A DNA stretch of 64,000 bases from Halobacterium hubeiense (GTDB lineage Archaea > Halobacteriota > Halobacteria > Halobacteriales > Halobacteriaceae): assembly GCF_001488575.1 (NCBI RefSeq), contig NZ_LN831302.1, positions 186,001 through 250,000 of the forward strand. The letters run 5' to 3'. Both the position numbers and the translations under genes were made by a program. Shown piece after piece: positions 44,453 to 53,217 of this stretch (the stretch's first letter is position 1; each line of letters opens with the position of its first letter). Under the pieces are notes generated by a model. The model made no database searches, was not told the origin of the DNA, and saw only the letters and a list, made by a program, of their open reading frames with translations.

Positions 44453-46108
44453 ATGATTGACAAACCGCACGCTCAGAAATACGTTTCCGGAATAACCGTT
44501 ACCGCTCTCGCACTAATGGTCGTGCTTACGGCAGTCCCGATGCCAGTACAGGCCGCCGAAAGCACAGTTACTGGGAAACCAGATATTAGTGTCTCATCAC
44601 CGAACGGGCCGGTTGAAGCTAGTTCTACACAAACGCTCACAGTTACGCTCTCAAATACGGGGACGATCCTTCAGGGTGGTCAAGCCAGCTATGAACAAGA
44701 AGTACAGACTGCTGAGGGGCTGCAAGTTCAGGTTTTAGAAGACCGGATTAGTGAACCAATCAATGTAAATACCGGTACACATACTGTTAGTAGTCTCCCA
44801 AGCGGGACCGCTGCCCGGTCACAGTTCCAACTTGAACTCGGCCAAGTGGAGCCTGGTACGTACCGGATTCCTATCGAAGTATCGTACGAACACACGCGCT
44901 CCGTTTCGTATGGTCCATATCAGGAGACGTTCCGAAAGACGAGCGAAGAAAACGACATCCGGTATATTGAGCTGACAGTCGAAGAGAAACCACAGTTCAA
45001 ACTCGTCGCTGAAGGTGAGAACAACGTCTTCGGCGGTGATACTGGCCAGCTTGCATTCACCGTGAAAAACACGGGGACGCAAACCGCCACTGATGCGTCC
45101 GTACAGCTGCGCAGTCAATCGCCGGCACTCTATTTCGGGTCCCAATCCAGCCCGCAGTCCTCGACGAGCCTCTACATCCCGTCGATTGCACCCGGCGAAA
45201 CCAGAAATCTCTCCGCTCAAGTTGGCGCCGAAGCGAACACTGAAGCTGGTCACTACCCCATTGAGACGACACTTGCGTACACCAACGAGAACGGCGTGAC
45301 CGAGCAATCTGATACGTTAACAACCGGGGTCTTAGTTCAGCCTGAGCGCCGCTTTGCACTGACAAACATCCAAACGGAACGCTTCCGCGTGGATGAATCC
45401 GAGGCAACGATTCAAGCCGAGGTCGTTAACACCGGCACTGGCAACGCAAATAATGTTGCTGTTCGCCTTACCTCGCTGCCAGGTATCACTGCAACTAACG
45501 GGGAGGCCGCGGTAGGGAATCTCGCGCCGGGTGAATCAAAACCGGTGTCGTTCACCGTGTCAATTCCCGAGTCGGCAGAACCAGGCACGAACTCCTTCCC
45601 GTTCGCTGTCGAATACGAGAACCCGGACGGTGACCTCCGAACGACAACGTCCCCGATTCGGAAAGCACTCGAAATTGGTGCCGAACAGAATCCGTTCAAG
45701 GTCGTCAACGTCAGCACCGATGTGTCCCCGGGTGGAAGTGACACGGTCGCCGTTCGAGTGCAATACCAAGGTGACGACCCTGTGTCGGCGACGAATGCAA
45801 AACTGTTCGTCAGTGACCCACTATCGACCTCTGACGACGGCGCGTATCTCGGTTCCATGGAACCCGGTGAGACGAAGGTGGCAACGTTTACAGCGAGTGC
45901 CGGCTCCGATGCGCTCGTCAAAGACTACGACGCGTCAGTCGAGATTCGATACGACGAACAGGATGGGGATACGAAGTACACTGACGGTCTCCCGATCGGC
46001 GTCGCGATCTCTCCGGCTTCAGGCGGGCTACCGGTGCCGCTCCCGGTGATCGGCGCCATCGTTGTTGTGGTTCTCGGAGCCGGCTACCTCCTGTATCGGC
46101 GCCGTTAA
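44453..46108 (+). CDS. COG1361-like secreted protein, partner of RND exporter 1, 551 aa
   Basis: A signal peptide (VSGITVTALALMVVLTAVPM, cleavage near QAA at about 34) precedes several beta-sandwich domains (QTLTVTLSNTGTILQGGQAS, GQLAFTVKNTGTQTATDASV, VAVRVQYQGDDPVSATNAKL). A C-terminal helix (PLPVIGAIVVVVLGAGYLLY) ends in RRR. COG1361 proteins of this layout are often found directly before MMPL/HAE3 exporters in archaea. It may act as an exterior adaptor that receives substrate. Start ATG at 44453; 27 nt separate it from the exporter. It is homologous to 48598-50223 (both start with an E-x-x-x-G-x-P-D-I-S strand). Confidence 0.85.
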   Translation: MIDKPHAQKYVSGITVTALALMVVLTAVPMPVQAAESTVTGKPDISVSSPNGPVEASSTQTLTVTLSNTGTILQGGQASYEQEVQTAEGLQVQVLEDRISEPINVNTGTHTVSSLPSGTAARSQFQLELGQVEPGTYRIPIEVSYEHTRSVSYGPYQETFRKTSEENDIRYIELTVEEKPQFKLVAEGENNVFGGDTGQLAFTVKNTGTQTATDASVQLRSQSPALYFGSQSSPQSSTSLYIPSIAPGETRNLSAQVGAEANTEAGHYPIETTLAYTNENGVTEQSDTLTTGVLVQPERRFALTNIQTERFRVDESEATIQAEVVNTGTGNANNVAVRLTSLPGITATNGEAAVGNLAPGESKPVSFTVSIPESAEPGTNSFPFAVEYENPDGDLRTTTSPIRKALEIGAEQNPFKVVNVSTDVSPGGSDTVAVRVQYQGDDPVSATNAKLFVSDPLSTSDDGAYLGSMEPGETKVATFTASAGSDALVKDYDASVEIRYDEQDGDTKYTDGLPIGVAISPASGGLPVPLPVIGAIVVVVLGAGYLLYRRR

Positions 46109-46135
46109 TCGCCCCACTAATCGACTAACTAATCT

Positions 46136-48388
46136 ATGGCTAAGTTACGTGGCATATTCGCCTCGATCGGTGATCGAATCCAGGCCCGCCCAGTAGCGAC
46201 ACTTCTGATTGCGGCGTTGTTAATTCTCGTCGCAGTCGGTGGCGCCGCACAGATCACGAGTGTCACTGGGGATGCAGCCTTCGTTGGCAGTGACCCCACG
46301 TACGAGGCGTTCTCTGAATCGTTCGACCGTGGCACAATTGCGGTCCTAGTCCGGGGTGATATCACTGAGCCGTCGACAATCGAGGCGATCGACAGATATG
46401 ACCGGCAAATGGCGAAGACCGACGATGTCTACATGGTCCAGAGTCCGGCCGATCAAATCCGTGCGGAATACGGCCGGATTCCGGAATCGCAGGCAAAAAT
46501 CGAAGCCGTCATCGGTTCTCCCGACTACACGACAGTCCAGATCGTCACTGACACTGGCCTGTCACAACAAGCGGAACGCCCAATTTACTCGAAAGCAGTC
46601 AGTACCAGCGAATGGGCGCGGTTCCCCGCCAGTGCAACGGTGACAGTCACCGGGAGCGCAGCGTTCTCTGCGCAGCTCTCGACGCTCATCCAGCAGAGCA
46701 CCCAGCAGTTACTCGGCCTGGCAGTCGGGCTGATGATTCTCGCCCTGTTCTTCCTCTTTCGTGGTGTACGATTACGCTTGTTGCCGATCGTCGCCGTCTT
46801 CACGGGTGTCATTTATACCTTCGGGGCGATCGGCTATGGTGGCATTCCGAACTCGACGATGACGAGTGCGGTGTTCCCGATTCTCATCGGTTTGGGAATC
46901 GACTATTCCGTGCAGTTCCACGAACGGTATGAGGAGGAACTGGAAACGTATCCGCCCAGGACCGCGCTTCCGAAGGCGCTCGGCGGGGTTGGGCCACCAG
47001 TCCTGATTGCGATGCTCGCCGCGGCACTTGGATTCGGCGCAACCTGGGTGTCCGCGACTTCCCCGGCGATTATTTGGTTTGCTCAGACTTCGATTCTAGG
47101 TGTCCTGCTAACGTTTCTCGCAGGAATTCTCGTCCTGCTGTCGGGACTTACCCTCTACGTTCGCTGGAAAGCTGACCCGGCCGAAACGCAGCCCGATGGT
47201 GGTGAGAGTGCAGAGCCGGCCCAAGATGGTGATGCAGACATCGGGTTTGTCGGACGGACGCTTGGCCGCGGCTCACGTGTACTTGCGACCCACCCCGTTG
47301 CCGTGCTACTGCTCGCGCTCGTCCTGACGGGCGTCGGCTTCCAGATCGGAGGGTCACTAGACACGATGGCTGACACTGAAGAGTTCATCCCGCAAGATCT
47401 CCCCGCATACGTTGACCTCCAGCAGTTCCGGGCTGAGACTGGTGGTGGCGGCTCCACCAGCTACGACGTGCTCGTTACGGGGTCGGAGTTGAAGCATCCG
47501 GAGACGTTGCGGTGGATGACTGACCTAGAACACGTTGCAACACAGGCGCCACTGATAGAGGGTGTCGATACTCCGGCAACGCTGGTGAAACAGTACAATG
47601 GTGGCGAGATCCCCCAGACGGAGGCTGGCGTCAGCCGCGTGCTCGAACAGATTCCCGAACAGCAGCGCCAGCAGTATTACAACGATGGCCGAGCACATAT
47701 TACGATCGTGTCGCCACAGGATATGACCACCGCTGAAGTGTTGTCGTTCCTGGAGAACGCACGCGGCTCAATCTCGTACAGTTCTCCACCACCGGGAGTT
47801 ACTGCAGAGCTTACCGGAACAGCCGCGATCTCTACGCCCGCGATCATGGAGCAGATCGAGTCACGAAACACCACCACAGGGTTGGGTGTGCTCTTTGTGT
47901 TCGCACTCCTCTTGCTGTACTACCGTGATCTCGTGAAAGCAGTTGCCCCACTCGTGCCAATGGTGTTCGTGATCGGGTGGCAGAACATCTATATGTTCGC
48001 GCTTGATCTACCGGTCTCTCCACTCGGAGCAAGCCTCGGAGCTATGACCGTCGGGATCGGCGCTGAGTACACGATCATCGTGATGGAGCGTTATTATGAG
48101 GAAAAACGGCGGGACGGCGTGAGCCGACTTGATGCTGTCCAAGTGGCCGCCGGCCGCGTCGGGAAAGCAATCAGTGTCTCCGGGATGACCACGGTTTTCG
48201 GCTTTTCCGCGCTCATTCTCTCTCCATTCCCGGTTCTCAGTAGCTTCGGCTTCCTCACTGTCGGCGTGATCTTCCTCACGCTGATCGCGTCGCTCGCAAC
48301 GCTCCCGCCAACCCTGATCGTCTTAGATACAGTCGCTGAGCGAGTGACCACATATTGGGGGACTAGTGCAGAACACACCGGAACTTAA
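46136..48388 (+). CDS. RND superfamily exporter (MMPL/HAE3 type), 750 aa
   Basis: Twelve membrane helices in two halves, each starting with one helix followed by a large exterior domain, then five helices. The first half shows RPVATLLIAALLILVAVGGA, QQLLGLAVGLMILALFFLFR and SAVFPILIGLGIDYSVQFHE. The second shows AVLLLALVLTGVGFQIGGSL, LGVLFVFALLLLYYRDLVKA and AMTVGIGAEYTIIVMERYYE. The G-x-x-x-D/E-Y motif in helix 4 of each half (GLGIDYSVQF, GIGAEYTIIV) carries the proton-relay acid. Likely function is export of lipids or hydrophobic compounds by proton or sodium exchange. Length is normal for the family. Confidence 0.9.
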   Translation: MAKLRGIFASIGDRIQARPVATLLIAALLILVAVGGAAQITSVTGDAAFVGSDPTYEAFSESFDRGTIAVLVRGDITEPSTIEAIDRYDRQMAKTDDVYMVQSPADQIRAEYGRIPESQAKIEAVIGSPDYTTVQIVTDTGLSQQAERPIYSKAVSTSEWARFPASATVTVTGSAAFSAQLSTLIQQSTQQLLGLAVGLMILALFFLFRGVRLRLLPIVAVFTGVIYTFGAIGYGGIPNSTMTSAVFPILIGLGIDYSVQFHERYEEELETYPPRTALPKALGGVGPPVLIAMLAAALGFGATWVSATSPAIIWFAQTSILGVLLTFLAGILVLLSGLTLYVRWKADPAETQPDGGESAEPAQDGDADIGFVGRTLGRGSRVLATHPVAVLLLALVLTGVGFQIGGSLDTMADTEEFIPQDLPAYVDLQQFRAETGGGGSTSYDVLVTGSELKHPETLRWMTDLEHVATQAPLIEGVDTPATLVKQYNGGEIPQTEAGVSRVLEQIPEQQRQQYYNDGRAHITIVSPQDMTTAEVLSFLENARGSISYSSPPPGVTAELTGTAAISTPAIMEQIESRNTTTGLGVLFVFALLLLYYRDLVKAVAPLVPMVFVIGWQNIYMFALDLPVSPLGASLGAMTVGIGAEYTIIVMERYYEEKRRDGVSRLDAVQVAAGRVGKAISVSGMTTVFGFSALILSPFPVLSSFGFLTVGVIFLTLIASLATLPPTLIVLDTVAERVTTYWGTSAEHTGT

Positions 48389-48484
48389 TCTGTCTCGTTC
48401 GTCTCTTTTCCTGTTTCGAGCCGAGTTACTGTGTTGCCACTGTTGTACCCGACACCAGTAACTTGATAACCAAGCATACGGTTG

Positions 48485-48498
48485 TGACTAAATAGTCA
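48485..48498 (+). promoter_or_regulatory. 14-bp perfect palindrome upstream of the second exporter pair
   Basis: TGACTA-AA-TAGTCA lies 100 nt upstream of the ATG at 48598, in a 209-bp spacer. A similar half-site is present upstream of the first pair. It could be a shared regulator site. Confidence 0.4.
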
Positions 48499-48597
48499 GT
48501 CAGCTACGAGCGGGTTTGTGTACGCCCATAACTACCAAAACACAATCATCCACAAGTGACCACTAATGAACGCCAATCACAACAGCGGTGTTAGTCC

Positions 48598-50223
48598 ATG
48601 AACTCGAACTATTCCACAACTATCCTTGTCGTTGCGCTCGTCCTGGCCTCGGTCGCCATTGCCGGCGTTCCTGGCGCGGTTAGCGCCCAAGAATCTGGGG
48701 AAGTGATCGGTCAACCGGATATTTCCTTCGCCACGGCAACCGGCGAAGTCTCAGCTGGGACGGCCGACGAGCTCAGCATCGCGATCACAAACCGCGGCTC
48801 CATCGATAAGGGCGGCCCATCCCAATACGAAAACCGAGTAACGACTGCCCGCGGGATGACGATGAGCCTCGATGACAGCAACGTGCCGATTGACGTTCAA
48901 GCCGGTGAACTCTCCATCGGGAACGTCCCAACTGGCTCTAGCCAAACGACAGTCCCAATTGAGATCGCTGAAGATGCTGCATCGGGGACGTACAAGATTC
49001 CCGTCGAATACGAGTATCAGTTCTCGCGAGTCGTTGACTACGACGCGTACGGAACTGATTACAGTGACTTCACGCGCACGCGCACCGGATCTATCACGGT
49101 GGCGGTAACTGACGACGCCCGCTTCGAAGTAGTGGACATTACCGGCACGGCCCAGATCGGCGATGATAGTGATGTCTCGATGACGCTGCGCAATACGGGC
49201 GCGGAAATCGCTCGTGGAGCAACAGTCGGTGCGACTTCCCGCAGCAACGCATTGACCTTTGATTCCGGTGGCCCGAGCGCAACGTCGTACGTGGGTGACT
49301 GGGAGTCCGGTGAGACTCGGAACGTGTCGTATGGCATCTCCCTTGCGCCTGATGCGACACAGCGTGGGTACACGCTCGATCTCACGGTCGAATACCAGGA
49401 TGCGAACGGAATCAGCCAGTCATCTGAGCCAATGACAGCCGGCGTTGAGGCCATCGATGAACAAGCGTTCGCGTTCAGCGATGTGGACACCTCACTACGC
49501 GTGGGAGAGGACGGCGAAATTACGGGCACCGTCACGAATCAGGGCCCACAGTCCGCAAAGAGCGTCGTCGTTCGCTACGCCGATGAATCCGCGACAATGG
49601 TGCCGATCGAAGAATCCGTCGCCGTCGGCTCGCTCGACGCGGGCGAGTCCGCATCGTTCCGACTGCCGATTGAAGTCACGAGTAGCGCCGAGGCGAGTCC
49701 GAATCTGATCGACTTCGCGGTTAACTACCGGAACGCCGATGGTGACCGACGGGCGTACGATAAGCTCGACGTCCGCGCTGATGTCGCCCCCGAACGCGAC
49801 CAGTTTACTGTTGAGCTCGCCGAACAGACGATCGAGACGGGCGGCTCACGCACGATCGCTGTCGACGTGACGAACAATCTGAATGAAACCGTCACGGACA
49901 TCGAAGCGCGGCTGTTCGCTGACGACCCCCTCGATACTGGTGATGCAGACACCGGCTACGTCGAGTCTATGGAGCCAGGGGAAACCGTCACGGTGTCCTT
50001 CGAGCTGACGGCGGCGTCATCGGCAACGCCGGATAAGACCTACCCGATTTCGTTCGACTTCCGGTACGACGATCAGCGGGGGAACAGCCAGTTGACGGAC
50101 ACCATGCGCGTCCCGATCAACGTCGTGGAGAGTAGTGGTGGCGGCCTCCCGATGCCGCTAATCATCGGCGCAGTCGTCCTCATCGGGGGGGCTGCAGCAG
50201 TGCTCTGGTATCGGAGGCAGTAA
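48598..50223 (+). CDS. COG1361-like secreted protein, partner of RND exporter 2, 541 aa
   Basis: A signal peptide (TTILVVALVLASVAIAGVPG, cleavage near VSA at about 31) starts the protein. Repeated CARDB/COG1361-like domains follow (ADELSIAITNRGSIDKGGPS, SDVSMTLRNTGAEIARGATV, GEITGTVTNQGPQSAKSVVV). The C-terminal helix is GGLPMPLIIGAVVLIGGAAA with WYRRQ. Paralogous to 44453-46108. Only three nucleotides separate its stop from the exporter start, so they are co-translated. ATG at 48598 is chosen over an earlier out-of-frame ATG at 48566. Confidence 0.85.
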   Translation: MNSNYSTTILVVALVLASVAIAGVPGAVSAQESGEVIGQPDISFATATGEVSAGTADELSIAITNRGSIDKGGPSQYENRVTTARGMTMSLDDSNVPIDVQAGELSIGNVPTGSSQTTVPIEIAEDAASGTYKIPVEYEYQFSRVVDYDAYGTDYSDFTRTRTGSITVAVTDDARFEVVDITGTAQIGDDSDVSMTLRNTGAEIARGATVGATSRSNALTFDSGGPSATSYVGDWESGETRNVSYGISLAPDATQRGYTLDLTVEYQDANGISQSSEPMTAGVEAIDEQAFAFSDVDTSLRVGEDGEITGTVTNQGPQSAKSVVVRYADESATMVPIEESVAVGSLDAGESASFRLPIEVTSSAEASPNLIDFAVNYRNADGDRRAYDKLDVRADVAPERDQFTVELAEQTIETGGSRTIAVDVTNNLNETVTDIEARLFADDPLDTGDADTGYVESMEPGETVTVSFELTAASSATPDKTYPISFDFRYDDQRGNSQLTDTMRVPINVVESSGGGLPMPLIIGAVVLIGGAAAVLWYRRQ

Positions 50224-50226
50224 CTG

Positions 50227-52695
50227 ATGGGAATCGGAGACCGGATTGAGGCGGCGACGAGACGACTCAACGACACGATCGTCTCTCGTCCGCGTGCGGT
50301 CGTGTTGGCGTTTCTTGTCGTTACAGCCATGTTTGTCGGTGGCTTCGGGCTGATCTCGACTGAAACCGACTCGACCGAATCATTCACCGATGGTCTTGAA
50401 GCTCAACAGGCTCTCGATTCGGTCAACGCGGAGTTCGAGGACCCATTCCGCCCGGAGATGGAGTCCACGCAGCTCATCCACACGGGGGATAACGTCCTCA
50501 CGAAGGAGGCGCTTGTTCGAAACATCCGCCTCATCGAAGAGATCGAAAGCCGCGACGACCTTCGAATGGCGTCGGCTTCCGGCCCGGCGCCGGTTGTCGC
50601 GCAAGCGATCGACCCCTCAGCGACAACGGTCGCTGAACAGCGCCGCGTGCTCGAAGCTGCGTCGGCAACCGAAATCCGACAAACGATCCGCAGCTTATCG
50701 GACAACGCCCAGTTCACCGGCGTTATTTCGGAGGATTTCAACCCGACGTCCGTTTCTGCGACGGCGTCGATCACGTCCGTCTCTCACGATGTTCCTCAGG
50801 GATTCACGGATGATGACCTGACCGCGGTCCAGACGTCCATTCAGTCGCTTGCGAGTAGTGAGCCCGGCGATATCCGTGCGTTCGGTGCTGGGATCACGAA
50901 CGCGGAGATGAGCAACGTCATCGGCGACTCGCTGGTCATCGTGATGCCGGTCGTCGTCATTCTCCTGTTGATCTTCCTGGTGGTCGCATACCGGGACCCG
51001 ATCGACCTGCTGTTGGGGTTGTTTGCCCTCTTGATGACGATCATCTGGACGTTTGGGTTCCTCGGCTACTCCGGGATCCCGTTCAATCAACAGATGATCT
51101 CCGTCCCCGTATTGCTGCTGGCAGTCGGGGTTGACTTCGGGATTCACATCATCAATCGCTATCGGGAGGAGACAGTCCAGGGCTTCGAACCGGTCAAGGC
51201 GATGCGGACAGCGAACAACCAGTTGATGATCGCGTTCGTGATCGTCACTGTGACGACCGTGTTCGGGTTCGGCGCGAACGTGATTTCGGACCTCACCCCG
51301 ATTCGCAACATGGGGATTGCGTCGAGCGCAGGGATCATCTTCACGTTCCTCATCTTCGGCCTGTTCCTCCCCGCGGCAAAGCTCGAAGTGGATAAACTCC
51401 GGGCCCGATTTGGCGTTCCCGAGTTCAACTCGGAGCCAATTGCATCCGAAGACTCTGCCCTGGGTCGTGCACTATCGCTGCCCGCCGTTGTAAGTCGGTA
51501 CGCACCGACTGTCTTTGTGCTGGTCTTACTGCTTACGGGCGGTGTCGCCGCCGCCTACGGTTCTGGAGTTGACACGTCCTTCGAGACGGAGGACTTCCTC
51601 CCACCCGAACAACAACCAGGGTACGTGACGGGGCTGCCGGAGCCGTTTGCGCCCAGTGACTACACCGTCACGGAGACGACGAACTTACTCGAAGACAAAT
51701 TCGCAACGAACCAAGACCAATCGGTGACAATATACTTTGAAGGATCGTTTGAGGAAGCTCATGCGCTCGAAGCGCTTGCCAGCCCGAATGATGACCCACC
51801 TGAGGAGCTCGCGGTCGGCGCTGGTGGTGGGGCGCAAGCTCAAAGCATTCTCACGGTCATACAGTCGCACGCCCAGCAGAACCCCGAATTCGCTGAACTT
51901 ATCGCACGAAACGACCAGAATGACAACGGCATTCCGGACCGGAATCTCGACCGCATCTATGATGTGCTGTTCGCGTCCAGCGCAAGCGACCAAGCATCCC
52001 AGTATCTGACTGAGGACCGGCAGGCCGCCCAAGTCGTCTATTCCATAGATTCAGACGCCTCACAGTCAGCAGCTGCCGACGCAACCCGGCAGTTCACTGA
52101 GGACTTCCGGTACACCGCGACGGCGACAGGCCAAGTCGTGGTGTTCGACGCCGTGACGGGGATTATCTTCACGTCCGCGATTGAGGGACTGGTGCTTGCC
52201 ATCGGCTTGACCGCCATCTTCCTCGTGATTGCTTACGGGGTGTTGGAGCGGAAACCGATGCTCGGCGTTGTGAACGTGTTCCCCATCCTCATCTCGATTG
52301 CGTACCTGATCGGAACGATGCGATATCTCGGGATGGCATTAAACGCGTTGACAGCAACCATCCTCTCGATCTCGATCGGACTCGGGATCGCCTACTCCGT
52401 TCACACAACGCATCGATTTATCGACGAGTTCAACGAGAGCGGCGATGCACACATGGCGATGGTGCGCACGCTTTCGGGAACTGGTGGGGCGCTGTTAGGC
52501 AGCATGCTAACCACCTCTCTCGGGACGGGTGCACTTGCACTCGCCATCACCCCCGTTCTTGGCGACTTCGGGCTTCTGATGGCGATTAGTGTGGTGTACT
52601 CGTTCATCTTCTCCATCGTCGCATTACCACCCGCAGTATTGCTGTGGTCGCGGTACCGTAACAGCGAACCACTCGCGATAGTACGCTCCCGTTGA
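50227..52695 (+). CDS. RND superfamily exporter (MMPL/HAE3 type), 822 aa
   Basis: Same two-half layout as exporter 1: first helix RPRAVVLAFLVVTAMFVGGF, an exterior domain, then helices including IVMPVVVILLLIFLVVAYRD and SVPVLLLAVGVDFGIHIINR. A second half begins with PTVFVLVLLLTGGVAAAYGS and includes GLVLAIGLTAIFLVIAYGVL and ATILSISIGLGIAYSVHTTH. In helix 4 the first half keeps an acid (GVDFGIHI) while the second has GLGIAYSV, lacking it, so the halves are not equivalent. A longer exterior loop in half 2 (about 500-640) differs from exporter 1. The stop codon at 52693-52695 overlaps an inserted IS end, so the native terminator is lost. Confidence 0.9.
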   Translation: MGIGDRIEAATRRLNDTIVSRPRAVVLAFLVVTAMFVGGFGLISTETDSTESFTDGLEAQQALDSVNAEFEDPFRPEMESTQLIHTGDNVLTKEALVRNIRLIEEIESRDDLRMASASGPAPVVAQAIDPSATTVAEQRRVLEAASATEIRQTIRSLSDNAQFTGVISEDFNPTSVSATASITSVSHDVPQGFTDDDLTAVQTSIQSLASSEPGDIRAFGAGITNAEMSNVIGDSLVIVMPVVVILLLIFLVVAYRDPIDLLLGLFALLMTIIWTFGFLGYSGIPFNQQMISVPVLLLAVGVDFGIHIINRYREETVQGFEPVKAMRTANNQLMIAFVIVTVTTVFGFGANVISDLTPIRNMGIASSAGIIFTFLIFGLFLPAAKLEVDKLRARFGVPEFNSEPIASEDSALGRALSLPAVVSRYAPTVFVLVLLLTGGVAAAYGSGVDTSFETEDFLPPEQQPGYVTGLPEPFAPSDYTVTETTNLLEDKFATNQDQSVTIYFEGSFEEAHALEALASPNDDPPEELAVGAGGGAQAQSILTVIQSHAQQNPEFAELIARNDQNDNGIPDRNLDRIYDVLFASSASDQASQYLTEDRQAAQVVYSIDSDASQSAAADATRQFTEDFRYTATATGQVVVFDAVTGIIFTSAIEGLVLAIGLTAIFLVIAYGVLERKPMLGVVNVFPILISIAYLIGTMRYLGMALNALTATILSISIGLGIAYSVHTTHRFIDEFNESGDAHMAMVRTLSGTGGALLGSMLTTSLGTGALALAITPVLGDFGLLMAISVVYSFIFSIVALPPAVLLWSRYRNSEPLAIVRSR

Positions 52696-53215
52696 CATCC
52701 ACCTACGGCTGAAGCTGTGGGGCCCCCCACTGGGTTGAACCCACGGACACAGAGAGGTTCGCAGGTTCGTCGTCACGATGGACGACGAACCTGCGACTCG
52801 GGCCGTGCCAGTACAACTCCCGTCTCGGACAGCGGTCTCTCAAACTTGCCTAACAGTTGTTATAAATACGATTTCTTTATTCGTCGTGGACGGCATCATA
52901 TGCCGTTCCACGCCTACTTACTCGGCAATCACTGAATAGAAGATCCCGTGTTTTCAACTACTGCTAAGGCTCGTTTCCCAACATTCAGCGCCGCGCTCTT
53001 GTCTGCATCGTCGTCCAACCCACATTCAGGCTGTAGAACACCGCGCACCCGAGCGCACGCTCCCCTCTTAGTTCAACGCCGGTGAGACACGCGTCGGCTG
53101 CATTCCATTCGTTTATGGCTGTGCTCGAGAACCCAGGGTTTGCGGTAATGTCTCGCGGTGAAACTGTGACTAGCCCGCCCATAAGAATATCATTCCCAGC
53201 GTTCACTCTACTCAT
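52693..53215 (-). mobile_element. Decayed tnpB-type element in reverse orientation
   Basis: Reverse-complemented, the end at 52693 reads GGTGGATGTCAA, close to the GGAGGATGTCAA right end of the other elements. Upstream a tnpB-like C-terminus is readable (ECGLDDDADKSAALNVGKRA, then LAVVENTGSSIQ and a stop near 52933) after a frameshift. A further coding-like piece is VSPRDITANPGFSSTAINEW at about 53110-53175. No complete gene or left end remains. A small hairpin (GGACGGCAT-CAT-ATGCCGTTCC) lies at about 52889-52910. Confidence 0.5.
52759..52796 (+). other. Perfect 16-bp hairpin
   Basis: TCGCAGGTTCGTCGTC and its exact complement are separated by ACGATG, 64 nt after the exporter stop. No T run follows, so a simple terminator is unproven. 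It lies within the decayed element, where a guide-RNA scaffold would be expected. Confidence 0.55.
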
Positions 53216-53217
53216 AT

